Origin: Streptomyces griseoviridis | GTDB taxonomy: Bacteria; Actinomycetota; Actinomycetes; Streptomycetales; Streptomycetaceae | Length of the DNA stretch: 64,000 nucleotides | Reading direction: 5' to 3' | NCBI GenBank assembly: GCA_014649155.1 | Contig: BMSM01000018.1 | Location: 1-64,000, forward strand | Part shown: one piece after another, positions 34,869 through 42,234 of the stretch | How the letters are laid out: each line of letters starts with the position of its first letter | How positions within the stretch are numbered: position 1 is the first letter of the stretch | Notes under the pieces: model-generated | Told to the model about the DNA's origin: nothing | Databases searched by the model: none | What the model saw: only the letters and a program-made list of their open reading frames with translations | Position numbers and translations under genes: made by a program

Positions 34869-34897
34869 TTGACCCGCCCCCGGGGGCGTCTTAGCGT
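34869..34897 (+). promoter_or_regulatory. Promoter of kdgD
   Basis: TTGACC (34869-34874), a 17-base spacer and TAGCGT (34892-34897) mirror the udh promoter on the opposite strand. The predicted start near 34904 leaves a short leader before the kdgD start. Confidence 0.7.
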
Positions 34898-34902
34898 GAG
34901 CA

Positions 34903-34927
34903 TGTTCAGAAATATAAACGCGGAACA
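34903..34927. promoter_or_regulatory. Candidate operator at the kdgD transcript start
   Basis: TGTTC (34903-34907) and GAACA (34923-34927) form an inverted pair immediately downstream of the predicted promoter. An overlapping core, GTTCAG-N6-AAAC (34904-34919), resembles the IclR-side palindrome at 58677-58694. A bound repressor here would block elongation or initiation. Confidence 0.4.
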
Positions 34928-34930
34928 CGC

Positions 34931-35893
34931 ATGGAAACGGGGGAGCCCGTGACGACAGTCCCGCTCGCCGCTCGATTCACCGCCCCGCGCGGGCCCTTGT
35001 TCTTCCCGGTGACGGCCTACGGCCCCGGCGGCGAGGTCGACCTCGACGTGTACCGCGCGCATGTGCGCCAAGGGGTGGAGGCGGGTGCCGCCGCCGTCTT
35101 CGCCTGCTGCGGCACCGGCGAGTTCCACGCGCTCACGCCGGAGGAGTTCCAGCTCTGCGTCCGGGCGGCCGTCGAGGAGACCGCGGGCCGCGTCCCGGTC
35201 GTGGCCGGCGCCGGTTACGGCACCGCCCTGGCCGTCCGCTACGCCCGCCTCGCCGAGGAGGCAGGGGCGGACGGGCTGCTCGCCATGCCGCCGTACCTGG
35301 TCGTCGCCGGGGAGGAGGGACTGCTGCGGCACTACCGGGAGGTGGCCGCCTCGACCGCCCTGCCCGTCATCGTCTACCAGCGCGACAACGCCGTGTTCAG
35401 CCCGCGCGCGGTCGTCGAACTCGCCCGCACGGACGGCGTCGTCGGCCTCAAGGACGGTCTCGGCGACCTCGACCTGATGCAGCGGATCGTCAGCGCGGTG
35501 CGCACCGGGGTACCGGGCGACTTCCTCTACTTCAACGGGCTGCCGACCGCCGAGCAGACCCAGCTCGCCTACCGGGGCCTCGGCGTCACCCTCTACTCCT
35601 CCGCCGTGTTCTGCTTCGTCCCCGAGATCGCCCTCGCCTTCCACGAGGCGCTGCGCACGGGTGACGACACCACCGCGCACCGCCTGCTGGACGGCTTCTA
35701 CCGGCCCTTCACCGAACTGCGCGCCCAGGGCCGCGGATACGCCGTCGCCCTCGTCAAGGCCGGGGTACGGTTGCGCGGACTCGACGTCGGGGAGGTGCGG
35801 CCGCCGCTGCACGAGCCGGCCGGGGACCACGTCAAGCGGCTCGCCGAGGTGATCGAGCGCGGCCGCGCGCTGCTGGAGGAGGAGGCCCCGTGA
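34931..35893 (+). CDS. kdgD: 5-dehydro-4-deoxyglucarate dehydratase
   Basis: DapA-superfamily aldolase-fold enzyme of 320 residues that dehydrates and decarboxylates 5-keto-4-deoxyglucarate to alpha-ketoglutarate semialdehyde and CO2. It shows GTGEFHAL (61-68), the tyrosine in VYQRDNAVFS (Y149) and the Schiff-base lysine K174 in VGLKDGLGD. The FFPVTAY opening and VYQRDN are typical of this branch rather than DHDPS. A GTG at 34949 with a GGGGGAG sequence is an alternative start. The stop overlaps the next gene (GTGA). Confidence 0.9.
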   Translation: METGEPVTTVPLAARFTAPRGPLFFPVTAYGPGGEVDLDVYRAHVRQGVEAGAAAVFACCGTGEFHALTPEEFQLCVRAAVEETAGRVPVVAGAGYGTALAVRYARLAEEAGADGLLAMPPYLVVAGEEGLLRHYREVAASTALPVIVYQRDNAVFSPRAVVELARTDGVVGLKDGLGDLDLMQRIVSAVRTGVPGDFLYFNGLPTAEQTQLAYRGLGVTLYSSAVFCFVPEIALAFHEALRTGDDTTAHRLLDGFYRPFTELRAQGRGYAVALVKAGVRLRGLDVGEVRPPLHEPAGDHVKRLAEVIERGRALLEEEAP

Positions 35894-37062
35894 AGGCATC
35901 GGCGTTCGTCTACCCCTGGGACGTCAACGGCGACCCGGACGCGGCACAGAGGATCACGGACCTCGGCGTCGGGCAGGTGACACTCGCCGCCGCCTACCAC
36001 TCCACCCGCGCCCTGACCCCCCGGCACCCCCGCCACCGCGTCGTCACGGCCGAGCACGCCGCCGTCCTCTACCCGCCGGACGAGCGCCGCTGGGCGGACC
36101 GCGCGATACGGCCGTACCCGGCGGGTGACTGGGCGCCGGGGGACGCCTTCGGCGCCGCCGCCGGCTCGCTCGCCGACGCCGGCCTGGAGGTGCACACCTG
36201 GGTCGTCCTCGCCCACAACTCCCGCCTCGGCGCCGAGCTGCCGCGCACCAGCGTCGTCAACGCCTACGGTGACCGCTACCCCTGGGCACCCTGCATCGCC
36301 CGGCCCGCCACCCGCGCCTACCTCGTCGACCTGGCCGCCGAGGCGGCGGTACGGCCGGGCGCGCGCGGCACGGAACTGGAGTCCCTCGGCTGGTACGGCC
36401 TGGCCCATCTGCACGCCCACGACAAGACCGGCGGCGTCGCCCTCGGGGACGCCGGGCAGTACCTGATGTCGCTGTGCTTCTGCCCCGACTGCCGGGCGGG
36501 CTACGGCGGTCAGGGCCAGGACCCCGATGAGCTGGCCGCCGCCGTGCGCGAGGCCCTGGAACCGGTGTGGCGGGGCGCCGCCGGGTCCGACGGCGGCTGG
36601 GCGGGCGTGGCGGAGCTGCTCGGCGAGGGCCGGGCGGAGGCCACCCGCGCCTGGCGGGACACGACCGCCCGCAGCCTCCAGGAGGCGGCCGTGGCGGCGG
36701 TCCGCGCGGCGGCGCCCGCCGGGTTCCGGGTGCTGCTGCACGCGGACCCGGTCTCCTACCACTGCGGCGCCAACGCGGGCGTCGACCCCGCGCACATCCT
36801 GTCCGTCGCGGACGGCGTCGTCGTGCCCTGCACGGGCGGGCCGGGCCTGCTCACGCCGTTCGCCGAGCACGCCCGGGACGGTACGGTCCTCGCCGCGAAC
36901 CTCACGGTCGTCTCCGGCATGGGCGGCAGCCCGCGGACCCTGGCGTCCGACGCGGCCCGCGCCCGCGACCTCGGCGCCACGGAGCTGCGGCTCTACCACG
37001 CCGGGCTGGCCTCGGACGCGGATCTGGCGGCGGTCCGGGAGGGGCTGAGGGGGCTGGGATGA
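35890..37062 (+). CDS. Unrecognised protein coupled to kdgD
   Basis: Soluble protein of 390 residues, GTG start overlapping the kdgD stop. I see no named domain. It opens KASAFVYPWDVNGDP and has strand-helix alternation typical of a TIM barrel. It contains the charged/aromatic patches TWVVLAHNSRLG, ESLGWYGLAHLHAHDK and LLHADPVSYHCGAN, and the cysteine cluster LCFCPDCRAGYG. The layout suggests a glycoside-hydrolase-like or sugar-modifying barrel. Its coupling to a uronate enzyme implies a role in uronate or aldarate use. Function unproven. Confidence 0.75.
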   Translation: MKASAFVYPWDVNGDPDAAQRITDLGVGQVTLAAAYHSTRALTPRHPRHRVVTAEHAAVLYPPDERRWADRAIRPYPAGDWAPGDAFGAAAGSLADAGLEVHTWVVLAHNSRLGAELPRTSVVNAYGDRYPWAPCIARPATRAYLVDLAAEAAVRPGARGTELESLGWYGLAHLHAHDKTGGVALGDAGQYLMSLCFCPDCRAGYGGQGQDPDELAAAVREALEPVWRGAAGSDGGWAGVAELLGEGRAEATRAWRDTTARSLQEAAVAAVRAAAPAGFRVLLHADPVSYHCGANAGVDPAHILSVADGVVVPCTGGPGLLTPFAEHARDGTVLAANLTVVSGMGGSPRTLASDAARARDLGATELRLYHAGLASDADLAAVREGLRGLG

Positions 37063-37086
37063 CGGTTCTGGGCAGGGGGACGGTCC

Positions 37087-37128
37087 GGGGCAGGGGCAGG
37101 GGCAGGGGCAGGGGAGGGGCAGGGGGGG
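37087..37128 (+). repeat. GGGGCA hexanucleotide array with G-quadruplex potential
   Basis: Six or more runs of four or more G separated by one or two bases (GGGGCA units, then GGGGAGGGGCA and a G7 run). They start 25 bases after the stop codon of the 35890-37062 gene. On RNA or single-stranded DNA this could fold as a G-quadruplex. Confidence 0.7.
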
Positions 37129-37330
37129 TCCTGCCCGGGGCGTGGGCGGGATGACGGCCTTGTGCTGGTAGTGGGCGGGGTGACGACTCTGGCCTGCTCG
37201 CGGGGCGGGGCTCGTGAGGCGGGGGTGGTGGGGCGGCATTCGTGAGGCGGGGTTCATGGGACGGGGCTCGTGAGGCGAAGGTGACGGCCTCGGTGCGGTC
37301 GCGAGCCGAAGCCCGCGTGGGAGCCGAAGC

Positions 37331-37400
37331 CCGTGAGCCGGGCCCCGTGAGCCGGGCCCCGTGAGCCGGGCCCCGTGAGCCGGAACCCGTAAGCCGGCAG
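37331..37400. repeat. 14-bp minisatellite, five units
   Basis: CCGTGAGCCGGGCC repeats three times exactly (37331-37372). A fourth unit with two changes (37373-37386) and a more diverged fifth unit (37387-37400) follow. The flanks hold related GAGCCGAAGCCC fragments. Confidence 0.85.
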
Positions 37401-37537
37401 TGACGGCCCCGCGCCGGTCGAGCGCCGGGACGGCCCGGCGCCGGGGAGCTGCCCGGGAACGGCCCCGGCGACCGATGAGTTCCGGCGCCCCGGCCGGTCC
37501 ACCTCCCAGGAACCCCGCCCGTCCGGAGGAGCAGCCG

Positions 37538-38164
37538 ATGACAGCCGACCCCGCCCCCGCCGTCCTCGACCTCGGCCCGCAGGCCCGGATCGTCGCCCGT
37601 CTGGCCGAGGGCGTGGACGACGCGCGGCTCGCGGACCCGACGCCCTGCCCGGAGCTGGCCGTCCGCGACCTCCTCGGGCATCTCACCGGGCTCGCCGTCG
37701 CCTTCCGCGACGCCGCCCGCAAGGACCTCGGCGTGACGACCGACACCCGGCCCGACGCCACTGTGCCGGACATCGGGCCGGGCTGGCGCGCGGACCTGGC
37801 CCGGGCACTCGACGGCCTCACCGCCGCCTGGCAGGTCCCGGACGCCTGGAGCGGTATGACCCGGGCCGGCGGCATCGACCTGCCCGGCGCGGTCGCCGCG
37901 GCCGTCGCCGCCGGCGAACTGGTCGTCCACGGCTGGGACCTGGCCCGCGCCACCGGCCAGGAGTACGCGCCCGACCCGGCCGCCCTCCGGGTCGCCCACG
38001 ACTTCCTCGCCGCCGCGGCGGAGGAGGCCGGCGGCGGGGACGGCATCTTCGGCCCGGTCGTCCCCGTCCCGGCGGACGCCCCGCCGCTGGACCGCGCGGT
38101 GGGCCTGAGCGGCCGCGACCCGAGCTGGACCCGGTCCCGGCCGGCCGGGACGCCCGCCCGCTGA
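37538..38164 (+). CDS. TIGR03086-type (DinB/maleylpyruvate isomerase-like) metal-binding protein
   Basis: Protein of 208 residues of the DinB-like four-helix bundle class. It has PTPCPELAVRDLLGHLTGLAVAF near residues 34-57 and the second metal-ligand region GELVVHGWDLARATGQ. Family members bind a divalent metal and some use mycothiol as cofactor. The substrate is unknown. CGGAGGA precedes the ATG at 37538. It is monocistronic and flanked by a repeat region and a decayed gene. Confidence 0.85.
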   Translation: MTADPAPAVLDLGPQARIVARLAEGVDDARLADPTPCPELAVRDLLGHLTGLAVAFRDAARKDLGVTTDTRPDATVPDIGPGWRADLARALDGLTAAWQVPDAWSGMTRAGGIDLPGAVAAAVAAGELVVHGWDLARATGQEYAPDPAALRVAHDFLAAAAEEAGGGDGIFGPVVPVPADAPPLDRAVGLSGRDPSWTRSRPAGTPAR

Positions 38165-38173
38165 CCGGCACGG

Positions 38174-38560
38174 CGTTCCCCCTCACCGTCCTCGGCACCG
38201 CCTCCCCGCGCCCGGCACCGGACCGCCCCCGCTCCGGTCACCTGCCGCGCGGCGGCGGGGCCGAGGTGTGGGTGGGCGCGGGCCCGGAACCTTCACCGCG
38301 TCGCAGCGGCACACCGCCCGGCACGGCGGTCCGGTCCTCACCGCCCACGCCGTCCGGCCCGGCACCGGGGCGTACGGGCTGCGGTCCACCTGCGCGGGCC
38401 GGACGCCGGCCTGCCCCGCTCTGCGAGGCCGACACCGACACCGCCGACGGAACCGACGGCACCGACGGGCGTAGCGACCGCGAACAGGTGCACCTGACCC
38501 CGGGACGCGGGGCGCACCGCCCGCGAAGGGCTCACCACCCGCGTCCCGGAAGCGGACGGC
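38174..38560 (+). pseudogene. Decayed MBL-fold (metallo-beta-lactamase) hydrolase remnant
   Basis: Fragments of an MBL-fold hydrolase can be read across alternating frames. LTVLGTASPRPAPDRPRSGHL and EVWVGAG are in one frame. GPGTFTASQRHTARHGG and AHAVRPGTGAYGLRSTCAGRT are in the next. LCEADTDTADG and EQVHLTPGRGAH are back in the first. These correspond in order to the N-terminus, the DAGPGTF region, the late AYGLR...GR strand pair, the CEAD segment and the C-terminal HLTP helix. The central HxHxDH metal site is missing, so internal deletions and frameshifts have inactivated it. Confidence 0.55.
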
Positions 38561-38640
38561 AGGCAATCCGCGCTTCCTCTGTCAGAAGCATTGACGAAAC
38601 ATCGCGCCCCTCCTACCTTCAACGCGTCGTACTCCGTACG

Positions 38641-38650
38641 TCATATATGA
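38641..38650. promoter_or_regulatory. TCATATATGA palindrome upstream of the GntR gene
   Basis: A perfect 10-base AT-rich palindrome in GC-rich surroundings, 81 bases before the GntR start. It is immediately followed by the 14-base repeats. Plausible FCD/GntR operator or promoter core. Confidence 0.4.
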
Positions 38651-38654
38651 GACG

Positions 38655-38696
38655 CGATACGCGAGATCCGATACGCGAGATGCGATACGCGATCGG
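38655..38696. repeat. Three 14-bp tandem repeats upstream of the GntR gene
   Basis: CGATACGCGAGATC (38655-38668), CGATACGCGAGATG (38669-38682) and CGATACGCGATCGG (38683-38696) lie head to tail. Another ACGCGAGATCC copy begins at about 38709. They sit directly in the leader or promoter region of the GntR operon. Confidence 0.8.
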
Positions 38697-38730
38697 TCCC
38701 GCGGTCCCACGCGAGATCCGAGAGGCGCGC

Positions 38731-39408
38731 ATGACCTCTGTGCCCACGCCGATCCCCAGCCGCACGCAGTACGTGCTGCAGGAGATCCAGCGCCGCATCC
38801 TCACCGGGCGGCTGACGCCGGGTCAGGCCCTGGTCGAGACCGAGCTCGCCGCGCAGTTCGGGGTGTCCAAGACCCCGGTGCGCGAGGCGCTCAAGACCCT
38901 GGCCGGCACCGGACTGGTCATCATGAGCCAGTACAAGGGCGCGACGGTCCGCATGGTCGACGCGGACATGGCACGCGAGGTCTACGACGTCCGGCTGCTC
39001 CTCGAACCGGAGGCCCTCCGGCGCGCCGTGCGCCGCGGCGCCTCCCTGGACGCCGCCCGGGACGCGCTGGCCCGCGCCGGCCGGGCCACGGACACCGCCG
39101 AACGGTCGCTGGCCAACCGGGAGTTCCACCGCGCCCTCTACCTGCCCTGCGGCAACCCGCTGCTCGGCCGGATGCTCGACGAGGTCCGGGACCAGGCGGC
39201 CCTGGTCTCCGCCGTGGCCTGGGCCGCCGACCCCTCCTGGGACCGGGAGGCCGGTGAGCACCAGGAGATCCTGCGGCTCGCCCTCGCCGGTGACGCGGAC
39301 GGCGCCGCGGGCGCCCTCCACGCGCACATCGCGTCCTTCGTCGAACGGGCCTTCCCGGACGCGGACCACGCGGCCGGACGGACCCAGGAAGAGGACGGAC
39401 AGGCATGA
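38731..39408 (+). CDS. GntR-family (FCD) regulator of the aldonate genes
   Basis: Protein of 225 residues. The GntR winged helix is at about 8-75 (YVLQEIQRRILTGRLTPGQALVETELAAQFGVSKTPVREALKTLAGTGLV). An all-helical FCD ligand domain follows, with the metal-binding pattern around YDVRLLLEPEAL, NREFHRALY and EHQEILRLALAGD. FCD regulators usually sense sugar acids. Its stop overlaps the DapA-family gene, so it is the first gene of the catabolic operon and a probable autoregulator. ATG at 38731. Confidence 0.92.
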   Translation: MTSVPTPIPSRTQYVLQEIQRRILTGRLTPGQALVETELAAQFGVSKTPVREALKTLAGTGLVIMSQYKGATVRMVDADMAREVYDVRLLLEPEALRRAVRRGASLDAARDALARAGRATDTAERSLANREFHRALYLPCGNPLLGRMLDEVRDQAALVSAVAWAADPSWDREAGEHQEILRLALAGDADGAAGALHAHIASFVERAFPDADHAAGRTQEEDGQA

Positions 39409-40313
39409 CAACGACGTTCGAGACCCAGCGGGCGGCCCTGGCCGACGTGGTCGCGATCCCGGTGACCCCGTTCGCCGCGGACGGCTCCGTCGACCCGGCC
39501 ACCTACCGGGCCCTGCTGCGCCGCCTGCTCGACGCCGGCATCACCACCCTCACCCCCAACGGCAACACCGGCGAGTTCTACGCCCTCACCCCGGCCGAGC
39601 GCCGCCAGGTCACCGAGCTGACCGTGGAGGAGGCCGGCGGCCGGGCGGACATCCTGGTCGGCGTCGGCCACGACGTGCCCACCGCCGTCGCCTCCGCCGA
39701 GCACGCCCGCGACCTCGGCGTCCCCATGGTGATGGTCCACCAGCCCGTCCACCCCTACGTCTCCCAGGCCGGCTGGGTCGACTACCACCGCGCCGTCGCC
39801 GAGGCCGTCCCCGGGCTGGGCGTCGTGCCGTACATCCGCAACCCGCAGCTCGCCGGGGCCCGGCTGGCCGAGCTGGCCGACAGCTGCCCGAACGTGATCG
39901 GCGTGAAGTACGCCGTGCCGGACGCCGCGAAGTTCGCCGGGTTCGCCCGGGACGCGGGCCTGGACCGGTTCGTGTGGGTGGCGGGGCTGGCCGAACCGTA
40001 CGCGCCCTCCTACTTCTCGGCCGGCGCCACCGGTTTCACCTCCGGCCTGGTGAACGTCGCCCCGGCCGTCTCCCTGAACATGATCGAGGCGCTGCGGGCC
40101 GGCGACTACCCGGCCGCGATGAAGGTCTGGGAGCAGATCCGCCGCTTCGAGGAGCTGCGCGCCGCCAACGGCTCCGCGAACAACGTCACCGTCGTCAAGG
40201 AGGCCCTCGCCTCGCTCGGCCTGTGCCGCCGGGACGTCCGCCCGCCGAGCCGCCCGCTCCCGGAGAGCGAGCGCGCCGCGGTCGCCGCCATCGCCGCCGG
40301 GTGGTCGATATGA
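39405..40313 (+). CDS. DapA-family 2-keto-3-deoxyaldonate dehydratase/aldolase
   Basis: Dihydrodipicolinate-synthase-family enzyme of 302 residues. It carries NGNTGEFYALT (52-62), the tyrosine Y143 in VPYIRNPQ and Schiff-base lysine K168 in VIGVKYAVPD. Beside a GntR/FCD regulator and an IlvD/Edd sugar-acid dehydratase it probably acts on the 2-keto-3-deoxy acid that dehydratase makes. A 2-keto-3-deoxy-L-arabinonate dehydratase giving alpha-ketoglutarate semialdehyde is my preferred reading; an aldolase reaction is the alternative. ATGA overlaps link it on both sides. Confidence 0.85.
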   Translation: MTTTFETQRAALADVVAIPVTPFAADGSVDPATYRALLRRLLDAGITTLTPNGNTGEFYALTPAERRQVTELTVEEAGGRADILVGVGHDVPTAVASAEHARDLGVPMVMVHQPVHPYVSQAGWVDYHRAVAEAVPGLGVVPYIRNPQLAGARLAELADSCPNVIGVKYAVPDAAKFAGFARDAGLDRFVWVAGLAEPYAPSYFSAGATGFTSGLVNVAPAVSLNMIEALRAGDYPAAMKVWEQIRRFEELRAANGSANNVTVVKEALASLGLCRRDVRPPSRPLPESERAAVAAIAAGWSI

Positions 40314-42031
40314 GGCGGCCCGAGGAACTGCGCAGCCACCAGTGGTACGGCACCGAGGGCCTGCGCACCTTCAGCCACCGCGCCCGTACCCGCCAGCTCG
40401 GCTACCTCCCCGAGGAGCACCTCGGCAAGCCGGTCATCGCCGTCCTCAACACCTGGTCGGACATCAACCCCTGCCACGTCCACCTCCGCGACCGGGCCCA
40501 GGCCGTCAAGCGCGGGGTGTGGCAGGCGGGCGGCTTCCCCCTGGAATTCCCGGTCGCCACCCTCAGCGAGACCTTCCAGAAGCCGACCCCGATGCTCTAC
40601 CGCAACCTGCTCGCCATGGAGACCGAGGAACTGCTGCGGTCCTACCCGGTGGACGGCGCGGTGCTGATGGGCGGCTGCGACAAGTCGACGCCCGCGCTGC
40701 TGATGGGCGCCGCCTCCGCCGACCTGCCGGCCGTCTTCGTGCCCGCCGGCCCCATGCTGCCGGGGCACTGGCGCGGCGAGACCCTCGGCAGCGGCACCGA
40801 CATGTGGAAGTACTGGGACGACAAGCGGGCCGGGCTCATCGGCGACTGCGAGATGCAGGAGCTGGAGAGCGGCCTGGCCCGGTCGCCCGGCCACTGCATG
40901 ACGATGGGCACCGCCTCCACGCTGACCGCCGCCGCCGAGGCGCTCGGCGTCACCGTCCCGGGCGCCTCCAGCATCCCGGCCGTCGACTCCGGGCACGACC
41001 GGATGGCCGCCGCGGCCGGGCTGCGCGTGGTCGACCTGGTCCGCAAGGACCGCCGGCTGAGCCAGATCCTCACCGCCGACGCCTTCGAGGACGCCGTCAC
41101 CACCGTGCTCGGCCTCGGCGGCTCCACCAACGCCGTGATCCATCTGATCGCCATGGCCGGCCGGGCGGGCGTCCGCCTCACCCTGGACGACTTCGACCGC
41201 GTCGCCCGCACGGTACCGGTGCTCGCCAACGTCCGGCCGGGCGGCCAGAAGTACCTCATGGAGGACTTCCACTTCGCCGGCGGCCTGCCCGGGTTCCTCT
41301 CCCGCATCCCCGACCTGCTCCACCTGGACCGGCCCACGGTGGCGCACGACACGCTGCGCGAGCAGCTCGCGGGCGCCCGGGTGCACGACGACGACGTCAT
41401 CCGGCCCCGCGACAACCCGGTCGCGAGCGAGGGCGGGGTCGCCGTGCTGCGCGGCAACCTCTGCCCGGACGGCGCCGTCATCAAGCACATCGCCGCCGCA
41501 CCGCACCTGCTGCGGCACACCGGCCGCGCGGTCGTCTTCGACGACTACCGGACGATGCAGCGCACCATCGACGACCCGGCCCTGGAGATCACCGCCGACG
41601 ACGTGCTGGTCCTGCGCAACGCCGGACCCAAGGGCGGTCCCGGCATGCCCGAGTACGGCATGCTCCCGCTCCCCGGCCACCTCCTCAAGCAGGGCGTGCG
41701 GGACATGGTGCGGATCTCCGACGCCCGGATGAGCGGCACGAGCTACGGCACCTGCGTGCTGCACATCGCGCCCGAGTCGTACGTCGGCGGCCCGCTCGCC
41801 CTGGTCCGCACCGGCGACACCATCACCCTCGACGTCCCCGGCCGTTCGCTGACACTGAACGTGGACGACGCCGAACTGGCCCGCCGCCGGGCCGAGTGGA
41901 CCCCGCCCCCGGTCCGGTACGAGCGCGGCTACGGCGCGCTCTACAACGAACAGATCACCCAGGCCGACACCGGCTGCGACTTCGAGTTCCTGGCCCGCCC
42001 GGGGAAGGTCCAGGACCCGTACGCCGGCTGA
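40310..42031 (+). CDS. IlvD/Edd-family aldonate dehydratase
   Basis: Fe-S dehydratase of 573 residues. Cluster cysteines are C55 (SDINPCHVHLR), C123 (GGCDKSTPALL) and C196 (GHCMTMGTAST), with the metal-binding lysine K125. The SDINPCH version and overall form fit the L-arabinonate/D-xylonate dehydratase branch more than the branched-chain amino acid enzyme, and no ilv genes are nearby. The pentonate or other aldonate specificity is inferred from the DapA-family partner. ATG at 40310 overlaps the previous stop. Confidence 0.87.
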   Translation: MRRPEELRSHQWYGTEGLRTFSHRARTRQLGYLPEEHLGKPVIAVLNTWSDINPCHVHLRDRAQAVKRGVWQAGGFPLEFPVATLSETFQKPTPMLYRNLLAMETEELLRSYPVDGAVLMGGCDKSTPALLMGAASADLPAVFVPAGPMLPGHWRGETLGSGTDMWKYWDDKRAGLIGDCEMQELESGLARSPGHCMTMGTASTLTAAAEALGVTVPGASSIPAVDSGHDRMAAAAGLRVVDLVRKDRRLSQILTADAFEDAVTTVLGLGGSTNAVIHLIAMAGRAGVRLTLDDFDRVARTVPVLANVRPGGQKYLMEDFHFAGGLPGFLSRIPDLLHLDRPTVAHDTLREQLAGARVHDDDVIRPRDNPVASEGGVAVLRGNLCPDGAVIKHIAAAPHLLRHTGRAVVFDDYRTMQRTIDDPALEITADDVLVLRNAGPKGGPGMPEYGMLPLPGHLLKQGVRDMVRISDARMSGTSYGTCVLHIAPESYVGGPLALVRTGDTITLDVPGRSLTLNVDDAELARRRAEWTPPPVRYERGYGALYNEQITQADTGCDFEFLARPGKVQDPYAG

Positions 42032-42077
42032 CCCCCCGGGGCCGGCGAAGGAACCCCCGCACACCCCTACCCGTGCA

Positions 42078-42089
42078 GAAAGCGCTTCC
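42078..42089. promoter_or_regulatory. LacI-type operator before the permease genes
   Basis: GAAAGCGCTTCC contains the AAGCGCTT palindrome of LacI-family sites. It lies in the 203-base gap between the dehydratase and the first permease. No LacI-family gene occurs in the window. The same gap has several copies of a CGCACGTACGC-like element (42090-42220). Confidence 0.5.
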
Positions 42090-42234
42090 TGTACGCACCA
42101 CGCACACGCGACCACCGCCCGTACGCATCACCGCACAGGCGCACCACCCGGCCCGACCACCGCACGTACGCGCCACCCACGCCCGACCGGCGCACGTACG
42201 CCCCACGCACGACGTACCAGAACGGAGAACAGTC

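Larger units (their letters stand above)
37063..37537. other. Gene-free repetitive stretch
   Basis: About 475 bases without a supported gene. It contains a GGGGCA array (37087-37128), degenerate copies of a GTGAGGCGGGG element (about 37203-37280) and a 14-base minisatellite (37331-37400). Composition is strongly G-rich on the plus strand. Confidence 0.6.

Noticed and set aside
40310..42031. Assignment of the IlvD/Edd gene as dihydroxy-acid dehydratase for branched-chain amino acids
   Set aside because: The cysteine motif SDINPCH, the GntR/DapA-family partners and the absence of other ilv genes fit a sugar-acid dehydratase better.
42032..42234. Repeated CGCACGTACGC-like motifs considered as a CRISPR-like or IS end array
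   Set aside because: Units are short, irregular in spacing and imperfect, with no spacers, terminal repeats or transposase nearby.
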